Source: Paenibacillus lycopersici (GTDB lineage Bacteria > Bacillota > Bacilli > Paenibacillales > Paenibacillaceae). From it: a stretch of DNA of 64,000 nt. The notes under the pieces were generated by a model, which made no database searches, was not told where the DNA came from, and was given only the letters and a program-made list of their open reading frames with translations. Made by a program: the position numbers and the translations under genes. Where the stretch lies: positions 467,501 to 531,500 of the forward strand of contig NZ_CP048209.1 of assembly GCF_010119935.1 (NCBI RefSeq), read 5' to 3'. Position 1 is the first letter of the stretch. Each line of letters begins with the position of its first letter. This document shows positions 26,518 to 37,915 of the stretch, in pieces.

Positions 26518-26603
26518 CACGGTAATGACGTCTCACATGATGATTGATTGATGTCTCAATTCGAATTGCCCCAGCTCTTCTGCAACAGGAGTGGATGTTG
26601 ACT

Positions 26604-27641
26604 ATGCACGATCTCATCGCCATACAACAACAGCTTCTGCCGGATTTGCTTGTCGTCATGCGCAAGAGATATCTGATTCTCCGCCAGGTCATGCTCTCGG
26701 ATATGATCGGCCGCCGCTCGCTTGCGGCCTCGCTGGAGATGACGGAGCGGGTGCTCCGCGCGGAAACGGATTTCTTGAAGGCGCAAGAGCTGCTGATTAT
26801 CGATGCCGCCGGCATGCGAATCAGCGAAGCCGGCCGCCGCCTGCTCGACGAGATGGAGCCGTTCTACAAAGCGATGTTCGGCTTGTCCGAGCTGGAAGAG
26901 AAGATCCGCAGGCATTTCGGCTTGCAGCAAGTGGTCATCGTGCCGGGGGACGCGGACGAGTCGCCGGTCACGAGGCGGGAGCTTGGCAAAGCCGGCTGCA
27001 GCGTGCTTCGGAAGGCAATGGGCAACAACGATGTCGTCGCCGTTACGGGCGGAACGACGCTTGCCCAGGTGGCGAACCAGCTGACCTCGCAGACGCCGCT
27101 CAAAGGGAATCTGTTCGTCCCGGCGCGGGGCGGGCTCGGCGAGAGCCTGGATTACCAGGCCAACACCATCGCTTCCACTATGGCGAAGCGGACGGGAGCG
27201 CAGTATAGGATGCTTCACGTGCCTGACCATTTAGGCGAAGAAGCATATACGTCCTTAATGCAGGAACCGAACGTGCGCGAAATCGTGGAAGTCATCCGCA
27301 AGGCCCGCATTGTCATTCACGGCATCGGAGACGCTATGGTAATGGCCAGGCGCAGACGCGTGGACGACACGGTCGTCGAGGCTATGACAGCGGAAGGCGC
27401 GCTCGCCGAATCGTTCGGGTATTATTTTGACCGGAACGGCGCCGTCGTGCACAAGATGCTGACCGCAGGCTTGCGGCTGGAAGACATTATGGGAACCGAA
27501 GTCGTCATCGCGATCGCGGGCGGGCGAAGCAAGGGCGAGGCCATTGCCGCCGTCATGCGTTTCGGCCATGATGACGTGCTGGTGACGGATGAATCGGCTG
27601 CGCTGGAAATCGCGGCGATCATCGACAAGAAACCGGATTAG
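26604..27641 (+). CDS. cggR: Central glycolytic genes regulator
   Basis: A 345-aa SorC-family repressor. The N-terminal winged helix (IGRRSLAASLEMTERVLRAE) is followed by a sugar-phosphate-binding domain with VAVTGGTTLAQVANQL. In B. subtilis CggR represses the gap operon until fructose-1,6-bisphosphate binds. ATG 26604 gives the family N-terminus (LIAIQQQLLPDLLVVM); ATG 26595 and TTG 26598 are alternatives nearer to ACAGGAG. It is first in the glycolytic operon and has its own operator upstream. Confidence 0.94.
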   Translation: MHDLIAIQQQLLPDLLVVMRKRYLILRQVMLSDMIGRRSLAASLEMTERVLRAETDFLKAQELLIIDAAGMRISEAGRRLLDEMEPFYKAMFGLSELEEKIRRHFGLQQVVIVPGDADESPVTRRELGKAGCSVLRKAMGNNDVVAVTGGTTLAQVANQLTSQTPLKGNLFVPARGGLGESLDYQANTIASTMAKRTGAQYRMLHVPDHLGEEAYTSLMQEPNVREIVEVIRKARIVIHGIGDAMVMARRRRVDDTVVEAMTAEGALAESFGYYFDRNGAVVHKMLTAGLRLEDIMGTEVVIAIAGGRSKGEAIAAVMRFGHDDVLVTDESAALEIAAIIDKKPD

Positions 27642-27755
27642 CTGCATGAATGAATGAATGAGCGAATGATTACGAACAGCGGCGTTATCATGACGCATCG
27701 GGGATAGCTTCGGCTGTCCGCGGCCGCGTCTTGAAATAAATGAAATGATGTCTAG

Positions 27756-28772
<1,017 letters not shown>

Positions 28773-28845
28773 GAGGACGGTCAGCCCACGAGGCTCCCTT
28801 GCGTAAGGGGGCTTCCGAGGCTCCCCTCTGAACACCCGATGTTTG

Positions 28846-28946
28846 GCGAAGGAGCTGCCCCGGTAGCTCCTTCGCGGTGGTTTACGGGGGCCCGCCATAC
28901 GCCCTTGTCGCTCCGCCCTGCGGGGCTTCGCGGGGGCGTATGGCGG
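28846..28946 (+). other. Hairpin cluster between gap and pgk
   Basis: Two perfect hairpins. An 11-bp stem GCGAAGGAGCT/AGCTCCTTCGC lies at 28846-28875. A 13-bp stem CCGCCATACGCCC/GGGCGTATGGCGG lies at 28892-28946 and encloses a further GC-rich fold. Smaller ones (GGCGCC pair near 28972-28985; GGCCGCTGCGCGGCC at 29005-29019; CCGCCTTGCGGCGG at 29097-29110) follow. The whole 365-nt gap 28773-29137 has no gene that I can support. None has a T run, so partial termination or mRNA stability are the likelier roles. Confidence 0.75.
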
Positions 28947-29137
28947 TTCCCTGCTGAAACCGGGACGGCACGGCGCCCGAGGCGCCGCTGAAGCGCAAGA
29001 GCACGGCCGCTGCGCGGCCATTACACATAGACAAGAGATCCGCTGGCTTGCGGAATGGATAGCATGGAGAATTATAAATATACTTCGACCTTTTTTCCGC
29101 CTTGCGGCGGCTTGGGTACTCGGGAGGAATTCTGCTT

Positions 29138-30319
29138 ATGAACAAGAAGAGTGTGCGCGACGTAGAAGTAGCAGGCAAACGTGTATTTGTTCGTGTGGAT
29201 TTTAACGTGCCGATGGAGAACGGAGCGATTACGGACGATACGCGGATCCGCGAGACGCTGCCGACCATCAAGTATCTGATCGAGAACGGCGCGAAAGTGA
29301 TTTTGGCGAGCCACCTGGGCCGTCCGAAGGGTCAAGTCGTGGAAGAAATGCGCTTGACGAAAGCCGGCGAGCGTCTGTCCGAGCTGCTGGGCAAGCCTGT
29401 CGTCAAAGCCGACGAAGCGATCGGCGACGCGGTGAAAGCGAAGGTAGCCGAGCTGAAAGAAGGCGACGTGCTGCTGCTCGAGAACGTTCGTTTCTATGAA
29501 GGCGAAGAGAAGAACGATCCGGAATTGGCGAAAGCCTTTGCCGAGTTGGCCGACCTGTTCGTCAACGACGCATTCGGCGCCGCTCACCGCGCGCACGCGT
29601 CGACGGAAGGCATCGCGCACTTCCTGCCGGCCGTATCCGGCCTGCTGATGGAGAAAGAGCTGGACGTGCTCGGCAAAGCGCTGCTGAACCCTGAGCGCCC
29701 GTTCACGGCAATCGTTGGCGGCTCCAAGGTTAAGGACAAAATCGATGTCATCAACAAAATGATCGAAATCGCCGACAACATCATCATCGGCGGCGGCTTG
29801 TCCTACACGTTCTTCAAAGCGCAAGGCCATGAAATCGGCCAATCGCTGTGCGACAATTCCAAGCTGGATCTGGCCCTCGAGTTCATCGAGAAAGCGAAAT
29901 CCCTCGGCAAGCAATTCCTGCTGCCGGTCGATATCGTCATTACGGACGAGTTCAGCGCGAAAGCAAACACGAAGATCGTCGACGTCGACGGCATCCCGGC
30001 CGACTGGGAAGGCATCGACATCGGTCCGAAAACGCGCGAAATCTACGCGGACGTGATCAAGAACTCCAAGCTGGTCGTCTGGAACGGACCGATGGGCGTA
30101 TTCGAAATCGAACCGTTCTCGCACGGCACGCGCGCCGTAGCGCAGGCTTGCGCGGAAACGGCGGGCTACACGGTTATCGGCGGCGGCGACTCCGCTGCGG
30201 CAGCCGAGAAGTTCCACCTGGCCGACAAGATGGACCACATCTCCACGGGCGGCGGCGCATCGCTGGAATTCATGGAAGGCAAAGCGCTTCCGGGCGTCGT
30301 AGCATTGAACGATAAATAA
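29138..30319 (+). CDS. pgk: Phosphoglycerate kinase
   Basis: A 393-aa enzyme making ATP from 1,3-bisphosphoglycerate. The N-terminal signature [13 protein letters not shown], then [11 protein letters not shown] and [12 protein letters not shown], are clear. The nucleotide domain shows [21 protein letters not shown] and [12 protein letters not shown]. The ATG at 29138 follows GGGAGGAAT. Second structural gene of the operon after the hairpin-rich gap. Confidence 0.97.
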   Translation: MNKKSVRDVEVAGKRVFVRVDFNVPMENGAITDDTRIRETLPTIKYLIENGAKVILASHLGRPKGQVVEEMRLTKAGERLSELLGKPVVKADEAIGDAVKAKVAELKEGDVLLLENVRFYEGEEKNDPELAKAFAELADLFVNDAFGAAHRAHASTEGIAHFLPAVSGLLMEKELDVLGKALLNPERPFTAIVGGSKVKDKIDVINKMIEIADNIIIGGGLSYTFFKAQGHEIGQSLCDNSKLDLALEFIEKAKSLGKQFLLPVDIVITDEFSAKANTKIVDVDGIPADWEGIDIGPKTREIYADVIKNSKLVVWNGPMGVFEIEPFSHGTRAVAQACAETAGYTVIGGGDSAAAAEKFHLADKMDHISTGGGASLEFMEGKALPGVVALNDK

Positions 30320-30336
30320 GGCGTAAGCAAGAGTAA

Positions 30337-31110
<774 letters not shown>

Positions 31111-31111
31111 C

Positions 31112-32647
31112 ATGACGGCACCGGTAGCACTGATTATTCTGGACGGCTTCGGCCTTCGCAACGACGTGACGGGCAACGCGGTCGCGCAAGCGAACAAGCC
31201 GAACTATGACCGGTACTGGGCGACTTATCCGCATACGACGCTCACGGCGAGCGGCGAAGCGGTAGGTTTGCCGGACGGCCAAATGGGCAACTCTGAGGTT
31301 GGGCACTTGAACATCGGCGCAGGCCGGATCGTGTACCAGGACTTGACCCGCATCAGCAAGTCGATCCGCGACGGCGAATTCTTCGCCAACGAAACGCTGC
31401 TTGGCGCCGTTCGCCATGCCAAGACAAACGGCAAGAAGCTGCACCTATACGGCCTGCTGTCCGACGGCGGCGTTCACAGCCACATCGCGCATCTGTTCGC
31501 CTTGCTTGAGCTGGCGAAACGCAAAGGGCTGGAAGACGTATATATCCACGCGTTCCTTGACGGCCGCGACGTATCGCCCGACAGCGCGAAAGGCTATCTG
31601 GAACAGCTGACGGCGAAGATCGCGGAAATCGGCGTTGGCCGAATCGCGACCGTACAAGGCCGTTATTATGCCATGGATCGTGACAAGCGCTGGGAGCGCG
31701 TCGAGAAATCGTACCGCGCCATGGTGTACGGCGAAGGTCCGGCATACGCGGACCCGATCGAGGCGGTAACGGAATCGTACGAGAAATCGGTATTCGACGA
31801 GTTCGTCATGCCGACGGTCATCGTCAAAGAAGACGGCAGCCCCGTGGGCGTCGTGGAATCGGGCGATGCGGTCGTGTTCTTCAACTTCCGTCCGGATCGC
31901 GCGATCCAGCTGTCGCAGGTGTTCACGAACGAAGACTTCCGCGGCTTCGAGCGCGGCCCGAAAGCGCCGAAGGACCTGTACTTCGTCTGCTTGACGCTGT
32001 TCAGCGAAACCGTCGGCGGGTATGTTGCGTATCAACCGAAGAACCTCGACAACACGCTCGGCGAAGTGCTCGTGCAGAACAAGAAGCGCCAGCTGCGTAT
32101 CGCCGAGACGGAGAAGTACCCGCACGTCACGTTCTTCTTCAGCGGCGGCCGCGATACGGAGCTTGAGGGCGAGACGCGCATTCTCATCCCTTCGCCGAAA
32201 GTCGCGACTTATGACCTGAAGCCGGAAATGAGCGCGTACGACGTTGCGGCGGCAGCGGTGAAAGAAATCGAAGCCGACCGTCAAGACGTCATCATCCTGA
32301 ACTTCGCCAACCCCGACATGGTCGGCCACTCCGGCATGCTGGAGCCGACGATCAAGGCGGTCGAAGCGACGGACGAGTGCTTGGGACAAGTCGTGGAAGC
32401 GGTGCTGGCCAAAGGCGGCGTATGCCTCATCACGGCGGACCACGGCAATGCGGATATGGTCATCGACGAGAAAGGCCGTCCATTCACGGCCCATACGACG
32501 AATCCGGTTCCGTTCATCGTAACGAAGCAAGTCGGAGCGCTGCGCGAAGGCGGCATCCTGGCGGATATCGCGCCGACGATCCTGCATTTCGCGGGTCTGA
32601 AGCAGCCGGCAGAAATGACCGGCCAGTCGCTTGTCCAAGGCGGGTAG
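31112..32647 (+). CDS. gpmI: 2,3-bisphosphoglycerate-independent phosphoglycerate mutase
   Basis: A 511-aa alkaline-phosphatase-fold enzyme needing two Mn ions. The start [12 protein letters not shown] bears the first metal Asp; the nucleophile Ser is in [34 protein letters not shown] and the late [12 protein letters not shown] (metal residues) are present. It begins directly after tpiA (the stop is TAA, then C, then ATG). Confidence 0.97.
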   Translation: MTAPVALIILDGFGLRNDVTGNAVAQANKPNYDRYWATYPHTTLTASGEAVGLPDGQMGNSEVGHLNIGAGRIVYQDLTRISKSIRDGEFFANETLLGAVRHAKTNGKKLHLYGLLSDGGVHSHIAHLFALLELAKRKGLEDVYIHAFLDGRDVSPDSAKGYLEQLTAKIAEIGVGRIATVQGRYYAMDRDKRWERVEKSYRAMVYGEGPAYADPIEAVTESYEKSVFDEFVMPTVIVKEDGSPVGVVESGDAVVFFNFRPDRAIQLSQVFTNEDFRGFERGPKAPKDLYFVCLTLFSETVGGYVAYQPKNLDNTLGEVLVQNKKRQLRIAETEKYPHVTFFFSGGRDTELEGETRILIPSPKVATYDLKPEMSAYDVAAAAVKEIEADRQDVIILNFANPDMVGHSGMLEPTIKAVEATDECLGQVVEAVLAKGGVCLITADHGNADMVIDEKGRPFTAHTTNPVPFIVTKQVGALREGGILADIAPTILHFAGLKQPAEMTGQSLVQGG

Positions 32648-32717
32648 ATACAGTACAATCGATAACGACCAAGTGCGGTTCGGCTGCGCCATGAGCGGCG
32701 CGCCCGGCCGCAACTAA

Positions 32718-34040
<1,323 letters not shown>

Positions 34041-34138
34041 TTAAGGTTTATCGGGTTCGAAGGCGCGGGCAGAAGCCAAAAAAACAAAAGAATGTCCCAA
34101 AAGGCGCGGTAGTTTCGCCGGGAGGGACGGCGCATAAT

Positions 34139-34181
34139 GAGGGGAGAGAAGCAGGCGCAGCGTCTGCGGCTCTCCTCTTTC
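34139..34181 (+). terminator. Terminator after eno
   Basis: GGGGAGAG (34141-34148) pairs with CTCTCCTC (34170-34177), one G-T pair, enclosing an inner GCAG/CTGC stem. TTTCT follows. Confidence 0.7.
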
Positions 34182-34223
34182 TATAGCTAGACGCGATCGA
34201 CAATACTTATTATTGAGGTGGAT

Positions 34224-34991
34224 ATGGTGGCAAAACCGGTAGTCAGCTTGCAATTGTACACGCTTCGCGACCAGACGGAGAAGGATTTTCTGGGCACGAT
34301 CCGCAAAGTGGCGGAAATGGGTTATTCGGCAGTCGAATTCGCGGGGTACTACAACACGCCGGCGAAAGAGCTGAAGGCGCTGCTCGACGAGCTCGGACTG
34401 GAAGCGCCTTCTTCCCACGTCGGGCTTAATTTCGGCGAACCGGAGAAAATCGCCGCCGACCTGGACAAGCAAATCGAATATGCCAAGGAGCTTGGCCTTA
34501 AGTATATCGTAACGCCTTGGGCGCCGCTGCCGGAGAATCCGACGATGACCGACGTCGACAAGCTGGCGGGCATCCTGGAAGCGGCAGGCAAGCAGGTAAC
34601 GGCGGCCGGGTTGAAATACGGCTACCACAACCACGACTTCGAATTCAAGCAAGTCGAAGGCAAGCCGATCATCGACTTGCTGCTGGAGAAAGTATCCCCG
34701 GACTACCTGATCGCCGAATTCGATCTGGGCTGGGTGCATATGGGCGGCCAGAACCCGGTCGATTATGTGAAGCGTTATGCCGGCCGCGTGCCGCTGGCGC
34801 ATTTTAAAGATTTCGGCGTCGGCCGCAGCGATACGGAAGTCGGCAAAGGCGTCGTCGACCTGAAGGGCGTGCTGGCGATCGCCGAGCAAGCCGGCATCGA
34901 ATATTTCATCGTGGAGCAGGAGCAGTTCCAGCAATCGTCGCTTGAGAGCGCGAAGCTGAGCCTGGACTTCTTCCGCGAGAACGGATTCTAA
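34224..34991 (+). CDS. Sugar phosphate isomerase/epimerase (AP endonuclease 2 superfamily TIM barrel)
   Basis: About 255 aa. The barrel begins with VSLQLYTLRDQTEKDFL and shows GYSAVEFAGYY, KYGYHNHDFEF and IAEFDLGWVHMGG, the metal-ligand segments of the IolE/xylose-isomerase-like family. IVEQEQF supplies a late Glu. Substrate unknown. The start is uncertain within a few codons: ATG 34224 or GTG 34227, both after GAGGTGG. Monocistronic with a strong terminator. Confidence 0.83.
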   Translation: MVAKPVVSLQLYTLRDQTEKDFLGTIRKVAEMGYSAVEFAGYYNTPAKELKALLDELGLEAPSSHVGLNFGEPEKIAADLDKQIEYAKELGLKYIVTPWAPLPENPTMTDVDKLAGILEAAGKQVTAAGLKYGYHNHDFEFKQVEGKPIIDLLLEKVSPDYLIAEFDLGWVHMGGQNPVDYVKRYAGRVPLAHFKDFGVGRSDTEVGKGVVDLKGVLAIAEQAGIEYFIVEQEQFQQSSLESAKLSLDFFRENGF

Positions 34992-35002
34992 TCGATTGGC
35001 GG

Positions 35003-35041
35003 GCCCCGCGCTTGAGACTGCTCGAGCGGCGGGGTTTTTTC
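35003..35041 (+). terminator. Terminator after the sugar isomerase gene
   Basis: CCCCGC (35004-35009) pairs with GCGGGG after a long GCTTGAG/CTCGAGC inner stem. TTTTTT follows at 35035-35040. The rest of 35042-35266 holds two further hairpins and no gene. Confidence 0.88.
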
Positions 35042-35224
35042 GCGATCCTACGCGCAAGTAGTAACTGGAAGTCATAGCGCAATTAGCGTGCAATAGAAGC
35101 GGCTGCATCCCGTGCGTAACGGGCTGCAGCCGTTTGCCGTTGCGGGCGGAGAAGCGGGAGAAGGCGCGAGGAACGGCGCCCGCCTTGCGCATAACGCCTA
35201 TCGCCGCCGGACGCATAAGAGGAT

Positions 35225-35249
35225 GAGCAGGCTGCGCGGCAGCCTGCTC
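35225..35249 (-). terminator. Hairpin after the AraC gene, probable terminator
   Basis: An 11-bp perfect stem GAGCAGGCTGC/GCAGCCTGCTC with a 3-nt loop, 18 nt beyond the stop of the minus-strand AraC gene. The T run is weak (ATCCTCTT). Confidence 0.6.
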
Positions 35250-35266
35250 CCGAATGATTCGGCGCA

Positions 35267-36208
35267 TCAAATAAACCGGCTGACGCTGCGATATTTGCCC
35301 GGAGGGAGGCCGGCATGCTGCTTGAACCATTTGGTGAAGTTGTGGATGCTGCCGGCCTCGAGCTCGTCGGCGATGGCGAGGAGCGGCAGGTCGGAGCGGG
35401 CAAGCAGGTCCTTGGCCAGCTGCAGCTTGCGGCCCATGAAATAGTCGTAGGGCGTGACGCCAAGCTGCGCCTTGAACAGGCGGGCGATATGATCCGGATG
35501 GTAGGCGCTCCATTCGCCGAGCCAGCGATGATTGTACCGCTCGCGGGCGCGGGCGTTCAACTGTTCGGCGATGCCGCCGATGAGCGGCGGGACCGGTTCC
35601 TTATGTCCGGGGAGCCGTTCATGCTGCTTCAGAGCGGCCAGCAGCTCGAGCAGCAAGCCGCGCAGCATGGGTCCCTTGAAGCACCGCTCTTCCATGCCGA
35701 AGCATTCGGCGATCCGGGCAAAACGGGGCTCGAACCGCTCTACGGATAACGCACGGCAATCCGACAGCACCAAGGCTTCTTCATCGGACGTTTCACTGCC
35801 GCCGCTGCCGATCCGAATCCGGTTATCCCGGCGCTCGTCTATCGCCGGATCGAACGATGCCTCCCGGATCGAGAGCGCCGCGTCCTGCGCCGTATACTCC
35901 CCGGTCGGGCTGAAGTGCAGGCCGTACAGCAGGAACGGTCTATCCTCGTCCGCGACGAAGCGATGCACCGTATCCGGCCCGTAATAGAACAGGCAGCCGG
36001 GCGTCGCTTCGTAATGCGCCCCCTGTATCGAGGCAGCGCCCCGTCCTTCCGCCACCAGGATGAATTGATGCTCGGCAATGACCCGCGGTCCGAAGCTGAA
36101 GCCGGGCAGACACTGCATCCGGTTCGCATACCGGACGACGGGCTGCAGCGCTTCCCAGGCAATTGTGACCGGCCGATCCGGGATGCCTTGGCGTGCAGGC
36201 TCAAGCAT
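35267..36208 (-). CDS. AraC-family transcriptional regulator
   Basis: A 313-aa protein with an N-terminal cupin-like sensor (FILVAEGRGAASIQG, LFYYGPDTVHRF) and a C-terminal double HTH of AraC type (HPDHIARLFKAQLGVTPYDY, then ARSDLPLLAIADELEAGSIHNFTKWFK region, key IHNFTKWFKQHAGLPPGKYR). The ribosome site GAGGTG precedes the ATG. It is divergent from the PhyH-family oxygenase gene, with about 190 bp between starts, so it may control that gene. Ligand unknown. Confidence 0.9.
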   Translation of the reverse strand: MLEPARQGIPDRPVTIAWEALQPVVRYANRMQCLPGFSFGPRVIAEHQFILVAEGRGAASIQGAHYEATPGCLFYYGPDTVHRFVADEDRPFLLYGLHFSPTGEYTAQDAALSIREASFDPAIDERRDNRIRIGSGGSETSDEEALVLSDCRALSVERFEPRFARIAECFGMEERCFKGPMLRGLLLELLAALKQHERLPGHKEPVPPLIGGIAEQLNARARERYNHRWLGEWSAYHPDHIARLFKAQLGVTPYDYFMGRKLQLAKDLLARSDLPLLAIADELEAGSIHNFTKWFKQHAGLPPGKYRSVSRFI

Positions 36209-36397
36209 ATGGATTCACCTCGCGAATGCGTTTGCAATCTATCGTTCAGCGTTAAAAGATCATCGAACGATTGCAAATACTTCTTATTGCGATAAGCATA
36301 CAATGAGCGCATAAGGTCGGCAATGGTTAAACCGCCCGTGCGGAATGATTCATGCCGGTCATCTTCAATCATCCTAAACGAAAAGGCGGGGATCGGC

Positions 36398-37333
36398 ATG
36401 GATCCGGCAACTAAACCGGCCACACGGCCATTCGAGGACGCAACGCCGCTGCTGACGCAGCCGGAGGAGCTGCGGAAAGTCGCGGCGGAGAAGGGATACT
36501 TGTTTTTTAAGCACTTTTTCGCCCGGGAAGAGATCATGGAGATGAGGAGCCTGCTGCTCGGCATTCTGCAAGAGGAAGGACTGCTCGATCCCGGTCGGCC
36601 GCTGCTGGACGGCATCGGCAATCAGCCGGTCATCGACGCGCTGTCGCAGGAGGAGGTCAACTGGAACGGGATCGGCACGACGCGGCAGGTGTACCATAAG
36701 GTGCAGAAGCTGCAACAATTTCATGCTTTCGCCCACCATCCTAAGCTGCTCGCGATGTTCGGCGCCTTGTTCGGCGAACGGGTTTTCCCGCATCCGCGCA
36801 ACATCGCCCGCATCATGCTGCCGAGCGAAGAGCTGAAAGTAACGCCGCCGCACCAGGACTTCCTGCACATTCAAGGGAGCGCCGATACATGGACCTGCTG
36901 GGCGCCGATGGGCGACGTGCCGCGTTCGCTCGGCGGGCTCTCGATTCTCGAAGGCAGCAACAAGGCCGGCCTGCTCGGCGTTACGGCGGCCGAAGGCGCC
37001 GGCGGATTGGAGACGATTCTGTGCAATCTCGGCTACGAGTGGGCGGAGGGCGATTACGAAGCGGGCGACATGATCATTTTTCACAGCTTGACGGTGCACA
37101 AGGCGCTGCCGAACCGGGAGCCCGGACGCGTCCGTCTGTCGCTCGACCTGCGTTATCAGCCGGTCAGCCAGCCGATCGAGCACGCGTCGCTCATGCCGCA
37201 CGGGCCGTTCGAGTGGGAGGAGCTGTACGAGGGCTGGACGCGAGAGGATCTGATGTACTACTGGCAACGGGAGGAGTTTCAGTTCCTGCCGTTCGACGAA
37301 TCCATCCGCTGGCAGAAGGATAAAATCTGTTAG
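36398..37333 (+). CDS. Phytanoyl-CoA dioxygenase (PhyH) family protein
   Basis: A 311-aa Fe(II)/2-oxoglutarate-type oxygenase. The iron ligands are readable as HQD in TPPHQDFLHIQG and a late His in SLTVHKALPN. The 2-oxoglutarate-binding Arg is in GRVRLSLDLRYQP. Substrate unknown. ATG 36398 lies after AAAGGCGGGG; earlier in-frame starts reach into the divergent promoter region. Divergent from the AraC gene. Confidence 0.82.
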   Translation: MDPATKPATRPFEDATPLLTQPEELRKVAAEKGYLFFKHFFAREEIMEMRSLLLGILQEEGLLDPGRPLLDGIGNQPVIDALSQEEVNWNGIGTTRQVYHKVQKLQQFHAFAHHPKLLAMFGALFGERVFPHPRNIARIMLPSEELKVTPPHQDFLHIQGSADTWTCWAPMGDVPRSLGGLSILEGSNKAGLLGVTAAEGAGGLETILCNLGYEWAEGDYEAGDMIIFHSLTVHKALPNREPGRVRLSLDLRYQPVSQPIEHASLMPHGPFEWEELYEGWTREDLMYYWQREEFQFLPFDESIRWQKDKIC

Positions 37334-37334
37334 C

Positions 37335-37363
37335 TTGTATTCATCTTCCCCCTGTGATACAAT
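37335..37363 (+). promoter_or_regulatory. SigA-type promoter of secG
   Basis: TTGTAT (37335-37340), a 17-bp spacer and TACAAT (37358-37363), about 85 nt before the secG start. Confidence 0.75.
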
Positions 37364-37449
37364 GAGAGTGCTGTTTCTAGGTCTTGTCCCCTCTATCGAC
37401 AAGGCAGCGGCAAACGACAAATTTGCTCCTTGTGCAGGAGGTGGAACTC

Positions 37450-37686
37450 ATGGATGTTACGTTTAAAATTTTGCTCGTTATTTTCGCGCTTGCGCTGATT
37501 GGCGTCGTTCTCCTTCAGAAAGGGAAGAGCGCAGGGCTTTCCGGCGCGATCTCCGGCGGTGCAGAGCATTTGTTCGGCAAAACGAAAGCACGCGGTCTGG
37601 ACCTGTTCCTGCAGCGTTTGACAGTTGGTGTTGCAGCGGGCTTCTTCATCCTGGCGCTTGTTGTTGCCTATTTGGTGAAAACTTAA
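37450..37686 (+). CDS. secG: Preprotein translocase subunit SecG
   Basis: A 78-aa membrane protein with two hydrophobic helices (residues 5-22 and 55-76) around a Gly-rich loop with [21 protein letters not shown], the SecG hallmark. It joins SecYE in the translocon. ATG 37450 follows GCAGGAGGTGG. B. subtilis also has secG upstream of rnr-smpB-ssrA. Confidence 0.95.
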   Translation: MDVTFKILLVIFALALIGVVLLQKGKSAGLSGAISGGAEHLFGKTKARGLDLFLQRLTVGVAAGFFILALVVAYLVKT

Positions 37687-37697
37687 TGACAACCTTG

Positions 37698-37723
37698 AAA
37701 GCGGGCTTCGGCCCGCTTTTTTT
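37698..37723 (+). terminator. Terminator after secG
   Basis: AAAGCGGGC, TTCG loop, GCCCGCTTT, then a run of T. A perfect textbook hairpin. Confidence 0.95.
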
Positions 37724-37915
37724 AGTGCCGTTTGACGGTGGAAGATGTTAACATGGCATGTTTTGGGGTAATTTTGTAAATAAGGGAGCAGGTAAGGGAG
37801 CAGGCGCGGATGGTCGTTCCCGCTTTCGTGTATACTATATGGTATATGATAATCTACTAACCGACTGCTGCAATTGTGGATGGACGGCATCGCGGTATTA
37901 TGAGGTGAGAAAAGA

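Noticed and set aside
26502..26518. CGGGAC...GTCC as a simple palindrome or terminator
   Set aside because: The spacing to the second GGGAC site 20 bp upstream fits the tandem CggR operator, which explains it better.
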